Of a stretch of 64,000 nucleotides of DNA, positions 9,553-19,718 are shown piece after piece (positions within the stretch are counted from its first letter, which is position 1; each line of letters starts with the position of its first letter). The DNA comes from Xanthobacteraceae bacterium (lineage in GTDB: Bacteria; Pseudomonadota; Alphaproteobacteria; Rhizobiales; Xanthobacteraceae): assembly GCA_031291475.1 (NCBI GenBank), contig JARLIY010000132.1:186001-250000 (forward strand). The letters run 5' to 3'. The notes beneath the pieces are model-generated. The model saw nothing but the letters and a program-made list of their open reading frames with translations. It was not told the origin of the DNA and did not search any database. Both the position numbers and the translations under genes were made by a program.

Positions 9553-9713
9553 GGATCGCGATCAGCACCTTGCACCGGAGCGGCCCGCTTACCGGGATCG
9601 CGGCGAAAAGTCGAGACGAAGGCGCATCTTCGCCGGGTTTGACCCCTCGCGGAGCGCGGTGCTACCAAGCCATGTAGCCGTTGTTGTTGCCGCAATCCGG
9701 GACGTTGGCGGCC

Positions 9714-10562
9714 ATGAAGCTACCGCCCTTGGACTATGCCCGCCCGGCGACCGTCGCCGAAGCGGTCGCGCTTTTAGCGGCGCATGGCGGCGAGGCGAAG
9801 CCGCTCGCCGGCGGCCAAAGCCTCTTGCCGATGCTGGCGTTCCGCGTTGCCGCGCCGTCCTTGATCGTCGACCTCGGCAAACTCAACGAGCTGCGGCAGA
9901 TCAAGATAGCGGACGAAGGCGTCACGCTCGGCGCCATGGTCCGCTGGTGCGACATCCTCGACGATGCCCGCTTGCGCGCGGCACATCCGCTCCTGGTGGC
10001 GGCCGTCAGCCATGTGGCGCATTATCAGATCCGCAATCGCGGCACCGTCGGCGGCAGCATCGCGCATGCCGATCCCGCCGCGGAAATGCCGGGCATCGCC
10101 GTCACCTGCGAGGCCGAGATGACCGCCGTCGGCAAGGCCGGCGCCCGCACCATCGCGGCCGCGGACTTCTTCCTCGGCACGTTGACGACGGCGCTCACGC
10201 CCGCCGAGGTCATGACCGAAATCCGGCTGCCGCCGTGGCCCGCGGGGCGGCGCTTCGGCTTTGTTGAGTTCGCCCGCCGCCAGGGCGATTTCGCCCTCGC
10301 CGGCGTGGCCGCATTCTACGACCGCGACAACGGCGGCAAGGCGCGCAACACCCATATCGGCGTCATCGGCGTCGCCGACCGGCCGCTCCGCCTTCGCGCC
10401 GCCGAGAACGCCCTCAACGGCAACGCGATCGACGAGACAACGATCGCCGCGGCCGCGGCCGCCGCGCGTAGCGCGATCGATCCGCCGGACGACATTCACG
10501 CCAGCGGCGCGTATCGCCGCAGCCTCGTCGGCACCTTGCTCGAACGCGCGCTCAAGGCGTGA
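9714..10562 (+). CDS. FAD-binding (medium) subunit of a xanthine dehydrogenase/CO dehydrogenase-type molybdoenzyme
   Basis: 282 residues, the normal length of CoxM/CutM-type subunits. It starts with the typical MKLPPLDYARPATVAEAVALL and carries the FAD-binding motif PLAGGQSLLPMLAFR near residue 35. The second FAD loop RNRGTVGGSIAHADPAAEMP lies near residue 110, with the CO-deh_flav_C part at the end. It passes electrons from the [2Fe-2S]/Mo subunits to FAD. The small Fe-S and large Mo subunits are not in this window, which is unusual for the family. Confidence 0.88.
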   Translation: MKLPPLDYARPATVAEAVALLAAHGGEAKPLAGGQSLLPMLAFRVAAPSLIVDLGKLNELRQIKIADEGVTLGAMVRWCDILDDARLRAAHPLLVAAVSHVAHYQIRNRGTVGGSIAHADPAAEMPGIAVTCEAEMTAVGKAGARTIAAADFFLGTLTTALTPAEVMTEIRLPPWPAGRRFGFVEFARRQGDFALAGVAAFYDRDNGGKARNTHIGVIGVADRPLRLRAAENALNGNAIDETTIAAAAAAARSAIDPPDDIHASGAYRRSLVGTLLERALKA

Positions 10563-10801
10563 TCGCGGACAGCGGCGCCGAAAATTCAAGGCTGAGTCAA
10601 GCTCAAGTCATTACGCTTATGTCATTTCAAGTTTACCGGTCTGCCTGTTAACGGCATAATGCCCAAAAAAAAGAGACGCGTTCCGTCAATTGGACAATCA
10701 CACCGCTGAACAAAAAACAGTCCGCTGCAGGTCGAATGCGCACCGCGCATCTCCCGGGCGCCGCCCAATTAAGGCCAATCGTTTGAGTGGGAGAGAAGGT
10801 C

Positions 10802-11980
10802 ATGAACGATATTTACGTCGAACATAAACCCGCGGGCGCGGTGAAAGAGCCGCCCAAGCTGCCGGGCCAGGTGGTGCTGGTGTTTCAGGGCGGCGGCGCG
10901 CTCGGCGCCTATCAGGGCGGCGTCTATCAGGCGCTGCACGAAGCCGGCATAGAGCCGAACTGGGTCGTCGGCACCTCGATCGGCGCCATCAACGGCGCCA
11001 TCATCGCCGGCAACGAAATCGGTTCGCGACTCGATCGCCTGCGGGAATTCTGGGACCGGCTGGAGCGGAAACCGCAGTGGCACGAAACCTTGTTCGGCGA
11101 ACAGGCCGCCGCCACCAGCGCCTATATGGCGACCCTCATTCAAGGCATCTCCGGCTATTACGCGCCCAATCACGCTATCACTTTCGGCGGCCTCAACGCA
11201 TCGGTCGGCATCGAGCAGGCGGCGTTCTATACGATCAAGGATTTCCGCAAGACCGTGAGCAGCGTGGTCGATTTCGAGCGCATCAATTCCAAGCAGCTGC
11301 GCCTGACCGTGGGCGCGGTCAATGTACGGACCGGCAAGATGCACTATTTCGACAGCCGCAACCTACCGATCACGCTCGATCACGTCCTTGCCTCCGGCGC
11401 ATTGCCGCCGGGATTCCCGGCGATCCGCATCGACGGCGATCCTTACTGGGACGGCGGGCTCTACTCCAATACGCCGATCGAAGTGGTGTTCGACGACAAT
11501 CCGCGGCTAGACTCGGTCGTGTTCTCCGTCCAGATATTCCCGATCGCCGGACCGGAGCCGGATTCGGTCCTGCAGGTGATGAGCCGGCAGATCGACATTC
11601 AGTATGCCAGCCGCGCCGACAGTCACATTCCGCGTCAGGAGCATATCCACCAGCTCCGGCACATGGTGCGCGAACTGGTGCGCATGCTGCCGGAGGAGCA
11701 GCGCAACACTCCGGAAGTCAAAGAGATGGCCGGCTATGGCTGCGGCACGTTCATGCACATCGTGCGCATCAACGCCGCGTCGGCCGGAAATGAAGACATG
11801 CTCCGCGAGATCGATTTCACCACCTCGGGCATTCACCGGCGCTGGAAAGCCGGCTACGAAGACACGTTGCGCACGCTCGAGCGGCGGCCGTGGGAGGCAT
11901 CGATCGACCCGATGGTCGGCGTCGCGGTGCACGATTCCGACGCGCCGGATCTTCCCAGCAGTCTGGAAAAAGCGAGGTGA
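10802..11980 (+). CDS. patatin-like phospholipase with C-terminal DUF3734
   Basis: 392 residues. Patatin catalytic elements: the oxyanion loop VFQGGGALGAYQGGVYQAL near residue 30, the nucleophile elbow VVGTSIGAINGA (GxSxG), and the Asp of YWDGGLYSNTPIEVV (DGG). Ser-Asp dyad lipid acyl hydrolase. The C-terminal region (IDIQYASR...HRRWKAGYEDTLRTL) matches the DUF3734 extension found in rhizobial patatins linked to PHB or lipid metabolism (from memory). The ATG at 10802 has GAGAAGG upstream; the in-frame ATG 15 bp earlier lacks a site. The 238 bp before it hold nothing I can identify. Confidence 0.9.
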   Translation: MNDIYVEHKPAGAVKEPPKLPGQVVLVFQGGGALGAYQGGVYQALHEAGIEPNWVVGTSIGAINGAIIAGNEIGSRLDRLREFWDRLERKPQWHETLFGEQAAATSAYMATLIQGISGYYAPNHAITFGGLNASVGIEQAAFYTIKDFRKTVSSVVDFERINSKQLRLTVGAVNVRTGKMHYFDSRNLPITLDHVLASGALPPGFPAIRIDGDPYWDGGLYSNTPIEVVFDDNPRLDSVVFSVQIFPIAGPEPDSVLQVMSRQIDIQYASRADSHIPRQEHIHQLRHMVRELVRMLPEEQRNTPEVKEMAGYGCGTFMHIVRINAASAGNEDMLREIDFTTSGIHRRWKAGYEDTLRTLERRPWEASIDPMVGVAVHDSDAPDLPSSLEKAR

Positions 11981-12088
11981 CGGCCGAGCCCGGATTAGGC
12001 GCGCCTCTGATGCTGCCGTAGCAAGCGACGGAACCAAAGCGGCGTTTGCCTATTTTTATTCGTGTTCGGCGTTGCAAGGAATTTCCCC

Positions 12089-12433
12089 ATGGCCCCGACA
12101 GCGGCCAGGCGCAAGGCGACCGCGCAAAAATTGCGCCGCGCCAAGACGTCCCGGCGCAAGACGACGCGCTATTGGTCCGGCCGCGTGACCAAAGAGAGCG
12201 ACGCCCTCGATCTCGAAAGCGGCGTTTTCAGCTTGCAGGACCCCAAACGCATCGCCGCTTCGCTCAAGCGTTCGGCGGAGCGGAGCCGGCGGCGCAAGGC
12301 GGAGCCCTACCGCTCGGCGCTGTCGATGCTGGTGTTCTACATCAATCGCGCCGGCAGGAATTTGTCCGCCGGACGGCGCCGAACGCTCGAACAGGCGAAA
12401 ACCGAGCTGCGCCGGCAGTTCGGCCGGGACTGA
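12089..12433 (+). CDS. DUF3175 domain protein
   Basis: 114 residues, very basic. The body matches DUF3175 closely: YWSGRVTKESDALDLESGVFSL, DPKRIAASLKRSAERSRRRK, PYRSALSMLVFYINRAGRNLS and RRTLEQAKTELRR. The first 25 residues are a Lys/Arg/Ala/Thr-rich tail of histone-like look, so binding to nucleic acid is plausible but unproven. The start at 12089 is favoured by AAGGA eight bases upstream; the frame is open 27 bp further. Confidence 0.87.
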   Translation: MAPTAARRKATAQKLRRAKTSRRKTTRYWSGRVTKESDALDLESGVFSLQDPKRIAASLKRSAERSRRRKAEPYRSALSMLVFYINRAGRNLSAGRRRTLEQAKTELRRQFGRD

Positions 12434-12613
12434 CCATCCGCTCGACGCGCCTTTAGCCCCGCGCCGGTCGCTCCGCCCGCGCCCCGCGAAATCACCGGTT
12501 GGGCTCATTTTCCGTGCGCGACAAACGATTTTACCATGCCGGGCCGCATCATTTTACCGCGAATTAACCAACCGGCCGCATCAATCAAGCCGCGACTGCC
12601 ACAGAGCCGCCCG

Positions 12614-14290
12614 ATGGCCGCCTACGACTTCTCCATTCGCACCAAGCTTGCCATCTGGGCCGGCGTCGGCGTGCTCCTGGTGGCCGCAATGCTGGCCCAT
12701 CAACAATACGGCGACTACGCCGCCGGACGGCAGCGGATCGCCGCCGACAACAGGCAGCTTGCCGCCATCGAAGCCCTGCGCGCCGCCGACGATCTGCGCA
12801 GCATGCAACTGGAGGCGCGCGAAATCCGCCTTGCCATCGCGCCAAGCGAGATCGAGCGAGCGCTCAACAGATTGATCGCCGACGAGACGGCGGCGGCCGG
12901 ACACATCGAGATCGCGCTCGAAATCATCGACGATCCGACCGACAAGAGGCCGCTGGAGAAGCTCGCCGGGCTGGTCAAAAGCTATGTCGGCGTCGTCGGC
13001 GATCTCGCCGCCGCGGCGAAGGATTACGGCGACACGGTAGAGCAAATCAAACGCAGCGGCGACCTCGGCAACGACATAAATGCGTTGATCGAGACCATGA
13101 CCGTCGCATTGATCGGAGCGGCCGAGCAACGCAAGGCGCAAGCCGATGCGCAGATGAGGGATGTCAGCCGCCTCAATCTCAGCATGGGCCTGTTCGTCAT
13201 CCTCGTCCTCGGCGGCGTCGCTTTGTTCGGCGGGGTGGCCATCAGCCGGCCGATCCGGCGCATCGGCGAGGTGCTGATGGAGCTCGCCCGCGGCAACAAG
13301 GAAATCGAGGTCCCCTACATCGGCCGCCGCGACGAGGTCGGCGGCAACGCGCGTGCGGCGCAAACCTTCAAGGAGAAGCTGATCCGCATCGAGCAACTGG
13401 AGGCCGCGGAGAAGGAAACGGCGCGGCGGACGGCCGAGCAGCGCAAAGCCGACATGCACGCGCTCGCCAGCGCCTTCGAGACCACCGTGGCCAGCGTCGT
13501 CCGCTCGGTTTCCGCCTCATCGACCGAGCTCGAAGCGGCCGCGGAGGGCTTGAGCGCGACCGCGGGAGCGACGCGGGATTTGTCGGGCAAGGTTCTGTCG
13601 GCCTCCACGCGCGCTTCGGAGAATGTGCAGTCGGTCTCGTTTGCCACCGAGCGGCTGATCGCCTCGCTCGGCGAAATTAGCGCCCAGGTCCAAGACTCGA
13701 CGCGGATCGCGCTCGAAGCGGTGGCGCAGGCGGAAAAAACCGACGCGCGGATCGCCGAGTTGACGCGGGCGGCCGGCCGCATCGGCGACGTCGTCAATCT
13801 GATCACCGCCATTGCCGAACAGACCAACCTCCTGGCGCTCAATGCCACCATCGAGGCGGCGCGGGCGGGCGACGCCGGCCGGGGCTTCGCCGTGGTGGCG
13901 CAGGAGGTCAAGGCGCTCGCGGCGCAGACCGCGAAGGCGACCGAAGAGATCGGCGTGCAGATCGCCGGCGTGCAGGCGGCTACGCAGGATTCCGTCGCCA
14001 TCATCAAGGAAATCGGCGCGACGATCGGGCGCATCTCGCACATCGCGGCGGCAATCACGTCGGCCGTAGAGCAGCAGGCGACGACCACGGCGCAGATCGC
14101 GCAAAACGTCCAGGCCGCCGCCGGCAGCGCCGCCCACGTCACTGCCAACATCGCCGAAGTCAACGACAGCGCCGCCGAAATCACCGCGGCGTCCGCGCAG
14201 GTGCTCACCTCGGCGCAGACGCTCTCGCAGGACGGCAGCCGCCTCTCGGCGGAAATGGAAAAGTTCCTCGCCGCCGTCGTCGCGGCTTAA
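12614..14290 (+). CDS. methyl-accepting chemotaxis protein
   Basis: 558 residues from the ATG at 12614; a second ATG 78 bp upstream is possible. TM1 is at about residues 12-28. A periplasmic helical sensor region follows up to ~195, then TM2 ([20 protein letters not shown]). A HAMP domain ([24 protein letters not shown]) leads to the long cytoplasmic signalling coiled coil. The conserved hairpin tip region reads [37 protein letters not shown]. Couples an unknown signal to CheA/CheW. It is the last core gene before the island. Confidence 0.93.
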   Translation: MAAYDFSIRTKLAIWAGVGVLLVAAMLAHQQYGDYAAGRQRIAADNRQLAAIEALRAADDLRSMQLEAREIRLAIAPSEIERALNRLIADETAAAGHIEIALEIIDDPTDKRPLEKLAGLVKSYVGVVGDLAAAAKDYGDTVEQIKRSGDLGNDINALIETMTVALIGAAEQRKAQADAQMRDVSRLNLSMGLFVILVLGGVALFGGVAISRPIRRIGEVLMELARGNKEIEVPYIGRRDEVGGNARAAQTFKEKLIRIEQLEAAEKETARRTAEQRKADMHALASAFETTVASVVRSVSASSTELEAAAEGLSATAGATRDLSGKVLSASTRASENVQSVSFATERLIASLGEISAQVQDSTRIALEAVAQAEKTDARIAELTRAAGRIGDVVNLITAIAEQTNLLALNATIEAARAGDAGRGFAVVAQEVKALAAQTAKATEEIGVQIAGVQAATQDSVAIIKEIGATIGRISHIAAAITSAVEQQATTTAQIAQNVQAAAGSAAHVTANIAEVNDSAAEITAASAQVLTSAQTLSQDGSRLSAEMEKFLAAVVAA

Positions 14291-14333
14291 AAAGCGCCTC
14301 GCTCCCTCGCGCCTATCGATCCCGTTTGCGCCC

Positions 14334-14363
14334 TTGCCGGGCGTCGTTGCGCTTCGCTATGCT
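14334..14363 (+). promoter_or_regulatory. native promoter of the interrupted tRNA-Gly
   Basis: TTGCCG, an 18-base spacer and TATGCT lie 10 bp before the left tRNA-Gly fragment. This is the expected place for the original promoter of the tRNA. It now drives only the broken 5' half. Called by eye against the -35/-10 consensus. Confidence 0.4.
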
Positions 14364-14373
14364 GATGACGTTG

Positions 14374-14410
14374 GCGGGCGTAGTTCAGTGGTAGAACATC
14401 AGCTTCCCAA
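14374..14410 (+). other. left attachment site: 5' half of tRNA-Gly(CCC)
   Basis: These 37 bases are identical to the first 37 bases (acceptor 5' strand, D-arm, anticodon stem and loop ending in TTCCCAA) of the complete tRNA-Gly gene at 56,339. Identity begins at tRNA base 1 and stops at the last base of the anticodon loop, after which the sequence diverges. Together with the adjacent integrase this marks the left end of the ~42-kb island. Confidence 0.9.
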
Positions 14411-14531
14411 TCAAATTTAGCTAACCCGGTTTACCAAGAAATCCAACATTTCCAACACTTACCCTTGAAAATAGCCCGTAAACAAAAGACGTACAGAGAC
14501 GATATTGCGCAGCTAAATCGCAGGTCGTTTC

Positions 14532-15902
14532 GTGCGTACCAAACACTGGCCTCACCCTCTCCTCGAAGATGGTCCCGGCGTTGCTCCGGAAATCGAGCCG
14601 CTCGGGCCGCCGATTCCGGATGAGCCTTTCAAGCTCAAGCCGCTTAAGGCGGACTTCCCCATCAACAAGGTTGGAACGGACGCCACCCTCGACAGCTTCA
14701 TCGAGGCGGTGCTCGAATTCGAGCGCGAGCGCGTCATCGTCTACGCCGATCCGACCACCGATGGCCTACAGCTTCGATTAGGAAGGCACAGGGCGACGTG
14801 GTTGTTTTATTGGGATGACCGCCGTCATCGCCGCCGCAAGATCACCAGCAAGCGGCTCGGCTTCTTTCCGGCCATGCGTACGGCGGATGCTCGCGACGCC
14901 GCGCGGATCGAGCGCGGCAGAGTCGCGGCCGGCGATGTCGGCCCGGGCAAGCGCGAGGCGGTCAAGGTCGAAACGTCGCTCGCCGAATATGTGGCCCATT
15001 TGGAGCGTAAGGCCGCCGCCAAGCATAAACCGGCGCGTTGGGCCTATAACGTCCGGCATTTGGTGAAGTCGATTATAGCGCCACGGTGGGGCCAATGGAG
15101 CCTTGCCGATGTGGCGATGCACCCCGGTGCAGTCGCTGACTGGCACCGCGATGTGACGGAGGCCAACGGCCCCGTGTCGGCGAACCACTGTTCCCGGGTG
15201 TTGCGGGCGGCATACAAGAGGAGCGCCAAGCGCGATGTAAGCCTACCGCAGCGCGACCCGTGCTCGGCTGTCGAGTACAACATCGAGACGCCTGCGCAGA
15301 AGGCCATGGCCTTCCGCGACTTCCCGAAGTGGCTCAAGGCTTGGCAGGCCATCGAAGTCGGGCCGAAGGCACCGGCCCGCAAAGAGTACCATCTGTTTTG
15401 CCTTCTTACTGGTATGCGGCCCGGCGAGGCCGCGCGCATCCGCTGGCGCGACGTGAAGCCAGCCCTTCGCGTTGTCGAGATACCCGGCGCGAAGGCGAGC
15501 AACACAATCCAGATCGTCATGAGTGCACCGATTGCCCGCGTCCTCAAGCGGGCGAGGGACCTCGGCAAGCCAAAGGATCGGGATGCGTTCGTGTTCGCGC
15601 ATTGCGGACAAGTCGGTCAGCGTGAGGATTTACCGGCTCGGGGCCATGCCCTTAGACATACGTGGCGCACTGTCGCTGCGGACTGCGGCGTTGATGAACT
15701 ACTCGCGCATTTTATGCTCGGGCACGTTCCGCAGAATATCAGCCAAGCCTACATCACGCGCCTTGTGCTCTCCGCCGGGCCAGCCCTTCGCCAAGCGCAG
15801 CGCAAGGTGTCAAAGCGTATTTTGCATTTGCTCGGTTCCGATCCGACGCGTGCGCTATCGGCTGCACAAACTGACGCGCTGTTGTGGTCTAGTCGGTCTT
15901 GA
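14532..15902 (+). CDS. tyrosine-type site-specific integrase of the island
   Basis: 456 residues, GTG start. An N-terminal Arm/DUF4102-like DNA-binding region includes GLQLRLGRHRATWLFYWDDRRHRRRKITSKRLGFFPAM. A SAM-like core-binding domain spans ~145-250. The catalytic domain follows, with Arg296 in TGMRPGEAARIRW, the HxxR box at His372/Arg375 (HALRHTWRT), His398 (MLGH) and the nucleophile Tyr407 (SQAYI). All catalytic residues are present, so the enzyme should be active. It lies 121 bp from the tRNA-Gly att site, pointing into the island. Confidence 0.95.
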   Translation: MRTKHWPHPLLEDGPGVAPEIEPLGPPIPDEPFKLKPLKADFPINKVGTDATLDSFIEAVLEFERERVIVYADPTTDGLQLRLGRHRATWLFYWDDRRHRRRKITSKRLGFFPAMRTADARDAARIERGRVAAGDVGPGKREAVKVETSLAEYVAHLERKAAAKHKPARWAYNVRHLVKSIIAPRWGQWSLADVAMHPGAVADWHRDVTEANGPVSANHCSRVLRAAYKRSAKRDVSLPQRDPCSAVEYNIETPAQKAMAFRDFPKWLKAWQAIEVGPKAPARKEYHLFCLLTGMRPGEAARIRWRDVKPALRVVEIPGAKASNTIQIVMSAPIARVLKRARDLGKPKDRDAFVFAHCGQVGQREDLPARGHALRHTWRTVAADCGVDELLAHFMLGHVPQNISQAYITRLVLSAGPALRQAQRKVSKRILHLLGSDPTRALSAAQTDALLWSSRS

Positions 15903-15956
15903 CCCACCCGTTTCGTTCAAAATCTTCCACCATCGCCGCGCAATTATACGCACGCT

Positions 15957-16180
15957 TACGACGCTCCGCAGAGATGCCGTTATTTTTTTTCTGAAACGGT
16001 TTTTTGAATCTTCAATGCAGGCTCCTTTTTTTTTGGGGGAATCTCTTTTTCGTTTTTTGGCAAAGCGAGGGGAGCGAAGCCCCCCATCACGTTTTGCGAA
16101 TTGCCCCACGCGTCCGACCGTACCCCATACCTCGTCGAGCTCCGAAGCGGCGCGCCTCGCGCGCGCGTCTCTCGGTCCAC
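15957..16180. repeat. dispersed island repeat, copy 1
   Basis: First of three copies of a ~150-225-bp sequence. Landmarks: GATGCCGTTATT, a T-rich stretch, ATCTCTTTTTCGTTTTTTGGCA, GCGAGGGG-agcgaAGCCCCCC, then ATCACGTTTTGCGAAT and CCTCGTCGAGCTCCGAAGC. Indels between copies shift every reading frame, so it is probably non-coding. It directly follows the integrase gene. The stretch from here to 16,331 shows nothing else. Confidence 0.8.
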
Positions 16181-16331
16181 CGATGATTTTTCCCGGCTCT
16201 GAAGATACTGCGGGGTCGCGGCAAGCTGTCCGGTTCACCTACTTTGAAGTAGCCGCCTTTCTTAAGACGATCTCCTCATCGGATTTTGCCACAGGAATTA
16301 TCAAGAGTGAGCGGGATGAACTAGGACGACG

Positions 16332-16721
16332 TTGCGCCATCTGGAACAGCCATTTTTGGACAAGCTGTCCTCAACCATTCGTACAGCGGCAACTCAACTT
16401 TTGGCCTTCGACAAAGACTTGACCAGGCCGCGCACCGTGTATGTGGTTTTCAATTTCGATGATCGCATTCACGAATACGCGTACGAGTATCAAAAGCAAA
16501 TTGAAGCTTTCCTTGCGGTTGTCTCGTTGCCCGACGTTGAGAGCCTTCTCGAAATAAAACCGGCGTTCCACTCGGTCGTGCGATTTGGCCTTCTAGTTAT
16601 TTGGTGGTCAAGGGACCCGTTAGCGCCGGGCGTGCACGTCATCCATTCCATCGCGCGGCGGCTCCGGCTCGGTCGTAGTCTTTGTTTCCGCGACCGTCAC
16701 CGCAGTGCCCGGCCGAAGTAG
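16332..16721 (+). CDS. doubtful hypothetical ORF
   Basis: 129 codons from a TTG, with an in-frame stop five codons upstream. The first ~90 residues look protein-like (a stretch reading RTVYVVFNFDDRIHEYAYEY and an amphipathic region QKQIEAFLAVV). The last ~35 codons overlap, on the opposite strand, a small gene that is better supported. It may be a truncated gene whose true C-terminus was lost. No family recognised. Confidence 0.25.
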   Translation: MRHLEQPFLDKLSSTIRTAATQLLAFDKDLTRPRTVYVVFNFDDRIHEYAYEYQKQIEAFLAVVSLPDVESLLEIKPAFHSVVRFGLLVIWWSRDPLAPGVHVIHSIARRLRLGRSLCFRDRHRSARPK

Positions 16722-16805
16722 CAACGTGACTTGCACGCGCGTTCGGTCAACTGTCACGTCTACAGTGAACGGGATCGGCGCGGGCTTGTCGTCATCGTCG
16801 GCCAT
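16620..16805 (-). CDS. small acidic-N-terminus protein, paralogue A
   Basis: 61 residues beginning MADDDDKPAPIPFTVDVTVD and continuing with a Val/Thr-rich beta-like core (RVQVTLLLRPGTAVTVAETKTTTE). A paralogue with the same layout and ~80% identity lies at 27,167-27,343. Conservation of the reading frame in both copies supports coding. Function unknown; the alternating Thr/Val pattern suggests a small beta-sheet protein. Confidence 0.6.
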   Translation of the reverse strand: MADDDDKPAPIPFTVDVTVDRTRVQVTLLLRPGTAVTVAETKTTTEPEPPRDGMDDVHARR

Positions 16806-17039
16806 GTCGTCGCCGAGCGTAGCAGAGACGGGGGGTCCTTTTTAAGGCCGTCTACTCATAAAACAAGTTGCCGAAAGGCGGCTCTTTCTGTGTCCGCTCT
16901 TCCCCCTCCAAAGCAGATATTTGCCAGCCCGATTGGCAAGTCTGCTTAGGCCATGAGCCGACATTGCACGGTGCACCCTTTCTCGACGGAACCGGATGAC
17001 GGTGCCAGAGTTACTGCAATCGGGCGCTGGAGGGGAGCG

Positions 17040-17411
17040 GTGGCAGTAGTGCTGATCGTCGAGGACGACCCCCAAGTTTTGACACTGACGGAGTCGGTCC
17101 TGCAAGAGTTCGGGTACAAGACCATATCCGCAGCCACAGTCGCGGAGGCGCAGGCCATTATTCATTCAGGTCAAGAGTTCGATCTGCTCTTTACCGACAT
17201 TGACCTGAATAACCATCGGGAAGGTGGCGTAACTGTTGGCCAAGTTCTAGTGCAGTCCCGGAAGGATGTGCCGGTCCTCTATACCAGTGGGCGTGGCCTT
17301 ACTGACGGAATGCAGGCGCTTTTTGTAGATCGTAGTAGCTTCCTGCCGAAGCCTTATAGAGCCGAGCAGTTGGCCGAAGCGGTGGCCGAATTGCTAAGTT
17401 CTCCGTCTTGA
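17040..17411 (+). CDS. single-domain response regulator (receiver only)
   Basis: 123 residues with one receiver domain and no output domain. VVLIVEDDPQVL carries the acidic pocket, LLFTDIDLNN the phospho-acceptor Asp, VPVLYTSGR the Thr/Ser switch, and FLPKPYR the conserved Lys. The GTG at 17040 is chosen because GGAGG lies six bases upstream and the receiver fold begins at once. No kinase is on the same strand; the HK/RR pair lies convergent, 16 bp away. Confidence 0.85.
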   Translation: MAVVLIVEDDPQVLTLTESVLQEFGYKTISAATVAEAQAIIHSGQEFDLLFTDIDLNNHREGGVTVGQVLVQSRKDVPVLYTSGRGLTDGMQALFVDRSSFLPKPYRAEQLAEAVAELLSSPS

Positions 17412-17427
17412 TCGTCCGACATGGCGC

Positions 17428-18821
17428 CTATTCCGCCCCGTTCAGTGCTTTCGGCAACGTCACCACGACTCGCACCCCGCCCGCAGGCGATTTCTGAAAT
17501 TCCAGCGATCCGCCATAAAGTTCGGCAAGCTCGCGGGTAATCGATAATCCGAATCCAAATCCCGGTGCATGTTCGTCGAGCCGCTGGCCCGGTTGCAAGA
17601 CCTGCGGGACCTGTTCCAAGTCAAGGCCCGGTCCATCGTCCTCAATGCTGAGAACGACGCTATTTGCGTCCTTCACGCCGGCGTAGACATCGACTTTCTT
17701 GCGCGTCCATTGGAACGCATTGTCGAGCAGATTGCCGGCCATTTCATCAAAATCCTGCTCCTCGCAAGCCACAGCGAGGTCGCCAGCAATGTCGACGTTG
17801 AAGTCGACGTGCTTGTCGTGGACCTTGCCGAGCACGGCGCCAAGATCAGTGATATGCGGTCCCAACACGGTGCGCGCGCGCGTAGGGCCGTTTAGCGCTG
17901 CGGCGCGCGCACGGCCGAGATGGTGGCGGATATGCCGCTCCATAAGTTCAACAAGTCCGTGCATTTCGGTGCCACGCTCGTCTTTCGGAAGCGCCACTGC
18001 GAGGGTTGCCAGCGGTGTTTTTAGACCGTGCGCTAGGTTAGCCACATGACGTCGTGCCCGATCGAGATTTAGGGCATTTTGCTCCAGAAGACTGTTCAAC
18101 TCTGAAACGAGCGGCTGCACTTCGCGCGGCTGAACTTCGGCTATTCGGTCGCTGCGTCCCGCGCGCACTTCGGCGATGGAGCGGCGTAGCCGCTCAAGCG
18201 GCTGCAGGCCCAGCCGAACCTGGAAGATCATGGCGAGAACGAGCGCAATCGCGAGCGCGAAAAGCGAAATCGCCAGAGTGGTCATCGCCTCCCGAAGCGG
18301 GCCCAAGACCGCCGCACGCGGCGCGGTTGCGACGATTGTTAGCGGCATGCCGGATACCGTCGTGCGCAGTATTCGGAAAAGGAGCCATTGTTGGTCTGGC
18401 CCGATGTCGTCGCCGGGTGCGGGTCGTGACCCAGGTGGAGGTGGTCTGTCCTCACCGGCCGGCGGCGGTGGTGGTGGAGGCGGTGGCGGGCGAATGGCGA
18501 TTTTGGATATATCCAAGTCTCTGTTGCCAAGCGCCCGGGAGCGCAGCGTGTTGTTGGGTCCGATTGCCTCCCAATACCAGCCGCGCGGATGGCCATCGAA
18601 TGGCGGGCCGTCGGCGTTCCCCGCCAGCGTCAGTGTGCCATTCTGAGACCTTAGCATCGAGGAGAGGAAAGCGATTTGCGTATCGAGCCGCTGGTCGATT
18701 TGCCCCTGCACAAACCGGTGCAGGACGAAAAAAAGCACCACTCCTGCGATGATCAGCGCAGCGCCGATGAATACGCTGGCCGCCAGCAGAAGCCTTCGGC
18801 TAAGCGATGTAGCGTGAAGCA

Positions 18822-18822
<1 letters not shown>
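17428..18822 (-). CDS. sensor histidine kinase with proline-rich periplasmic domain
   Basis: 464 residues. TM1 is ~10-35 and TM2 ~180-205. Between them the periplasmic sensor region contains a run of about ten prolines followed by PPPPGSRPAPG. Then come a HAMP-like segment, the H-box ARRHVANLAHGLKTPLATL (phospho-His), an N-box (GNLLDNAFQWT), G1 (IEDDGPGL) and G2 (GFGFGLSITRELAELYGGSLEF). Layout is like PhoQ/QseC. The start overlaps the regulator's stop by one base (TGATG). The partner is the regulator just upstream. Confidence 0.93.
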
Positions 18823-19487
<665 letters not shown>

Positions 19488-19582
19488 TCATGTTTCCAGA
19501 ACGGTCGCCACCGAGATGCTCCGGGGTGATGGCACCGTGTTCGGAACCCCCGCGCGCGTCGTATCGGCGGCAGCAGATCAAC

Positions 19583-19627
19583 AGCTAGGCGGCCTAGCTT
19601 AACTCAGCCTGAACGGATCCGTTCAGG
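19583..19627. promoter_or_regulatory. two near-adjacent perfect palindromes, candidate operators
   Basis: At 19,583-19,599 AGCTAGGC-g-GCCTAGCT. At 19,608-19,627 the fully perfect 20-mer whose halves are CCTGAACGGA and TCCGTTCAGG. They sit in the divergent region between the two-component operon and the secreted OB-like protein, with their centres about 26-27 bp apart. OmpR-family regulators usually bind direct repeats, so perfect palindromes point rather to a TetR/MarR-like repressor, or to a terminator/antiterminator hairpin. Confidence 0.6.
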
Positions 19628-19718
19628 GTGAATTGGGCTACGTTTCGTATGCTCCAGCCGATGCAAGAACAGTGGATTCCAAGAACGTGGAGCAGGGGCA
19701 CTCGAAAGGAGATTGAAT

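Noticed and set aside
15957-16180. Lys-rich peptide readable from the dispersed repeat
   Set aside because: The three copies differ by indels that shift the frame, so no common protein is encoded.
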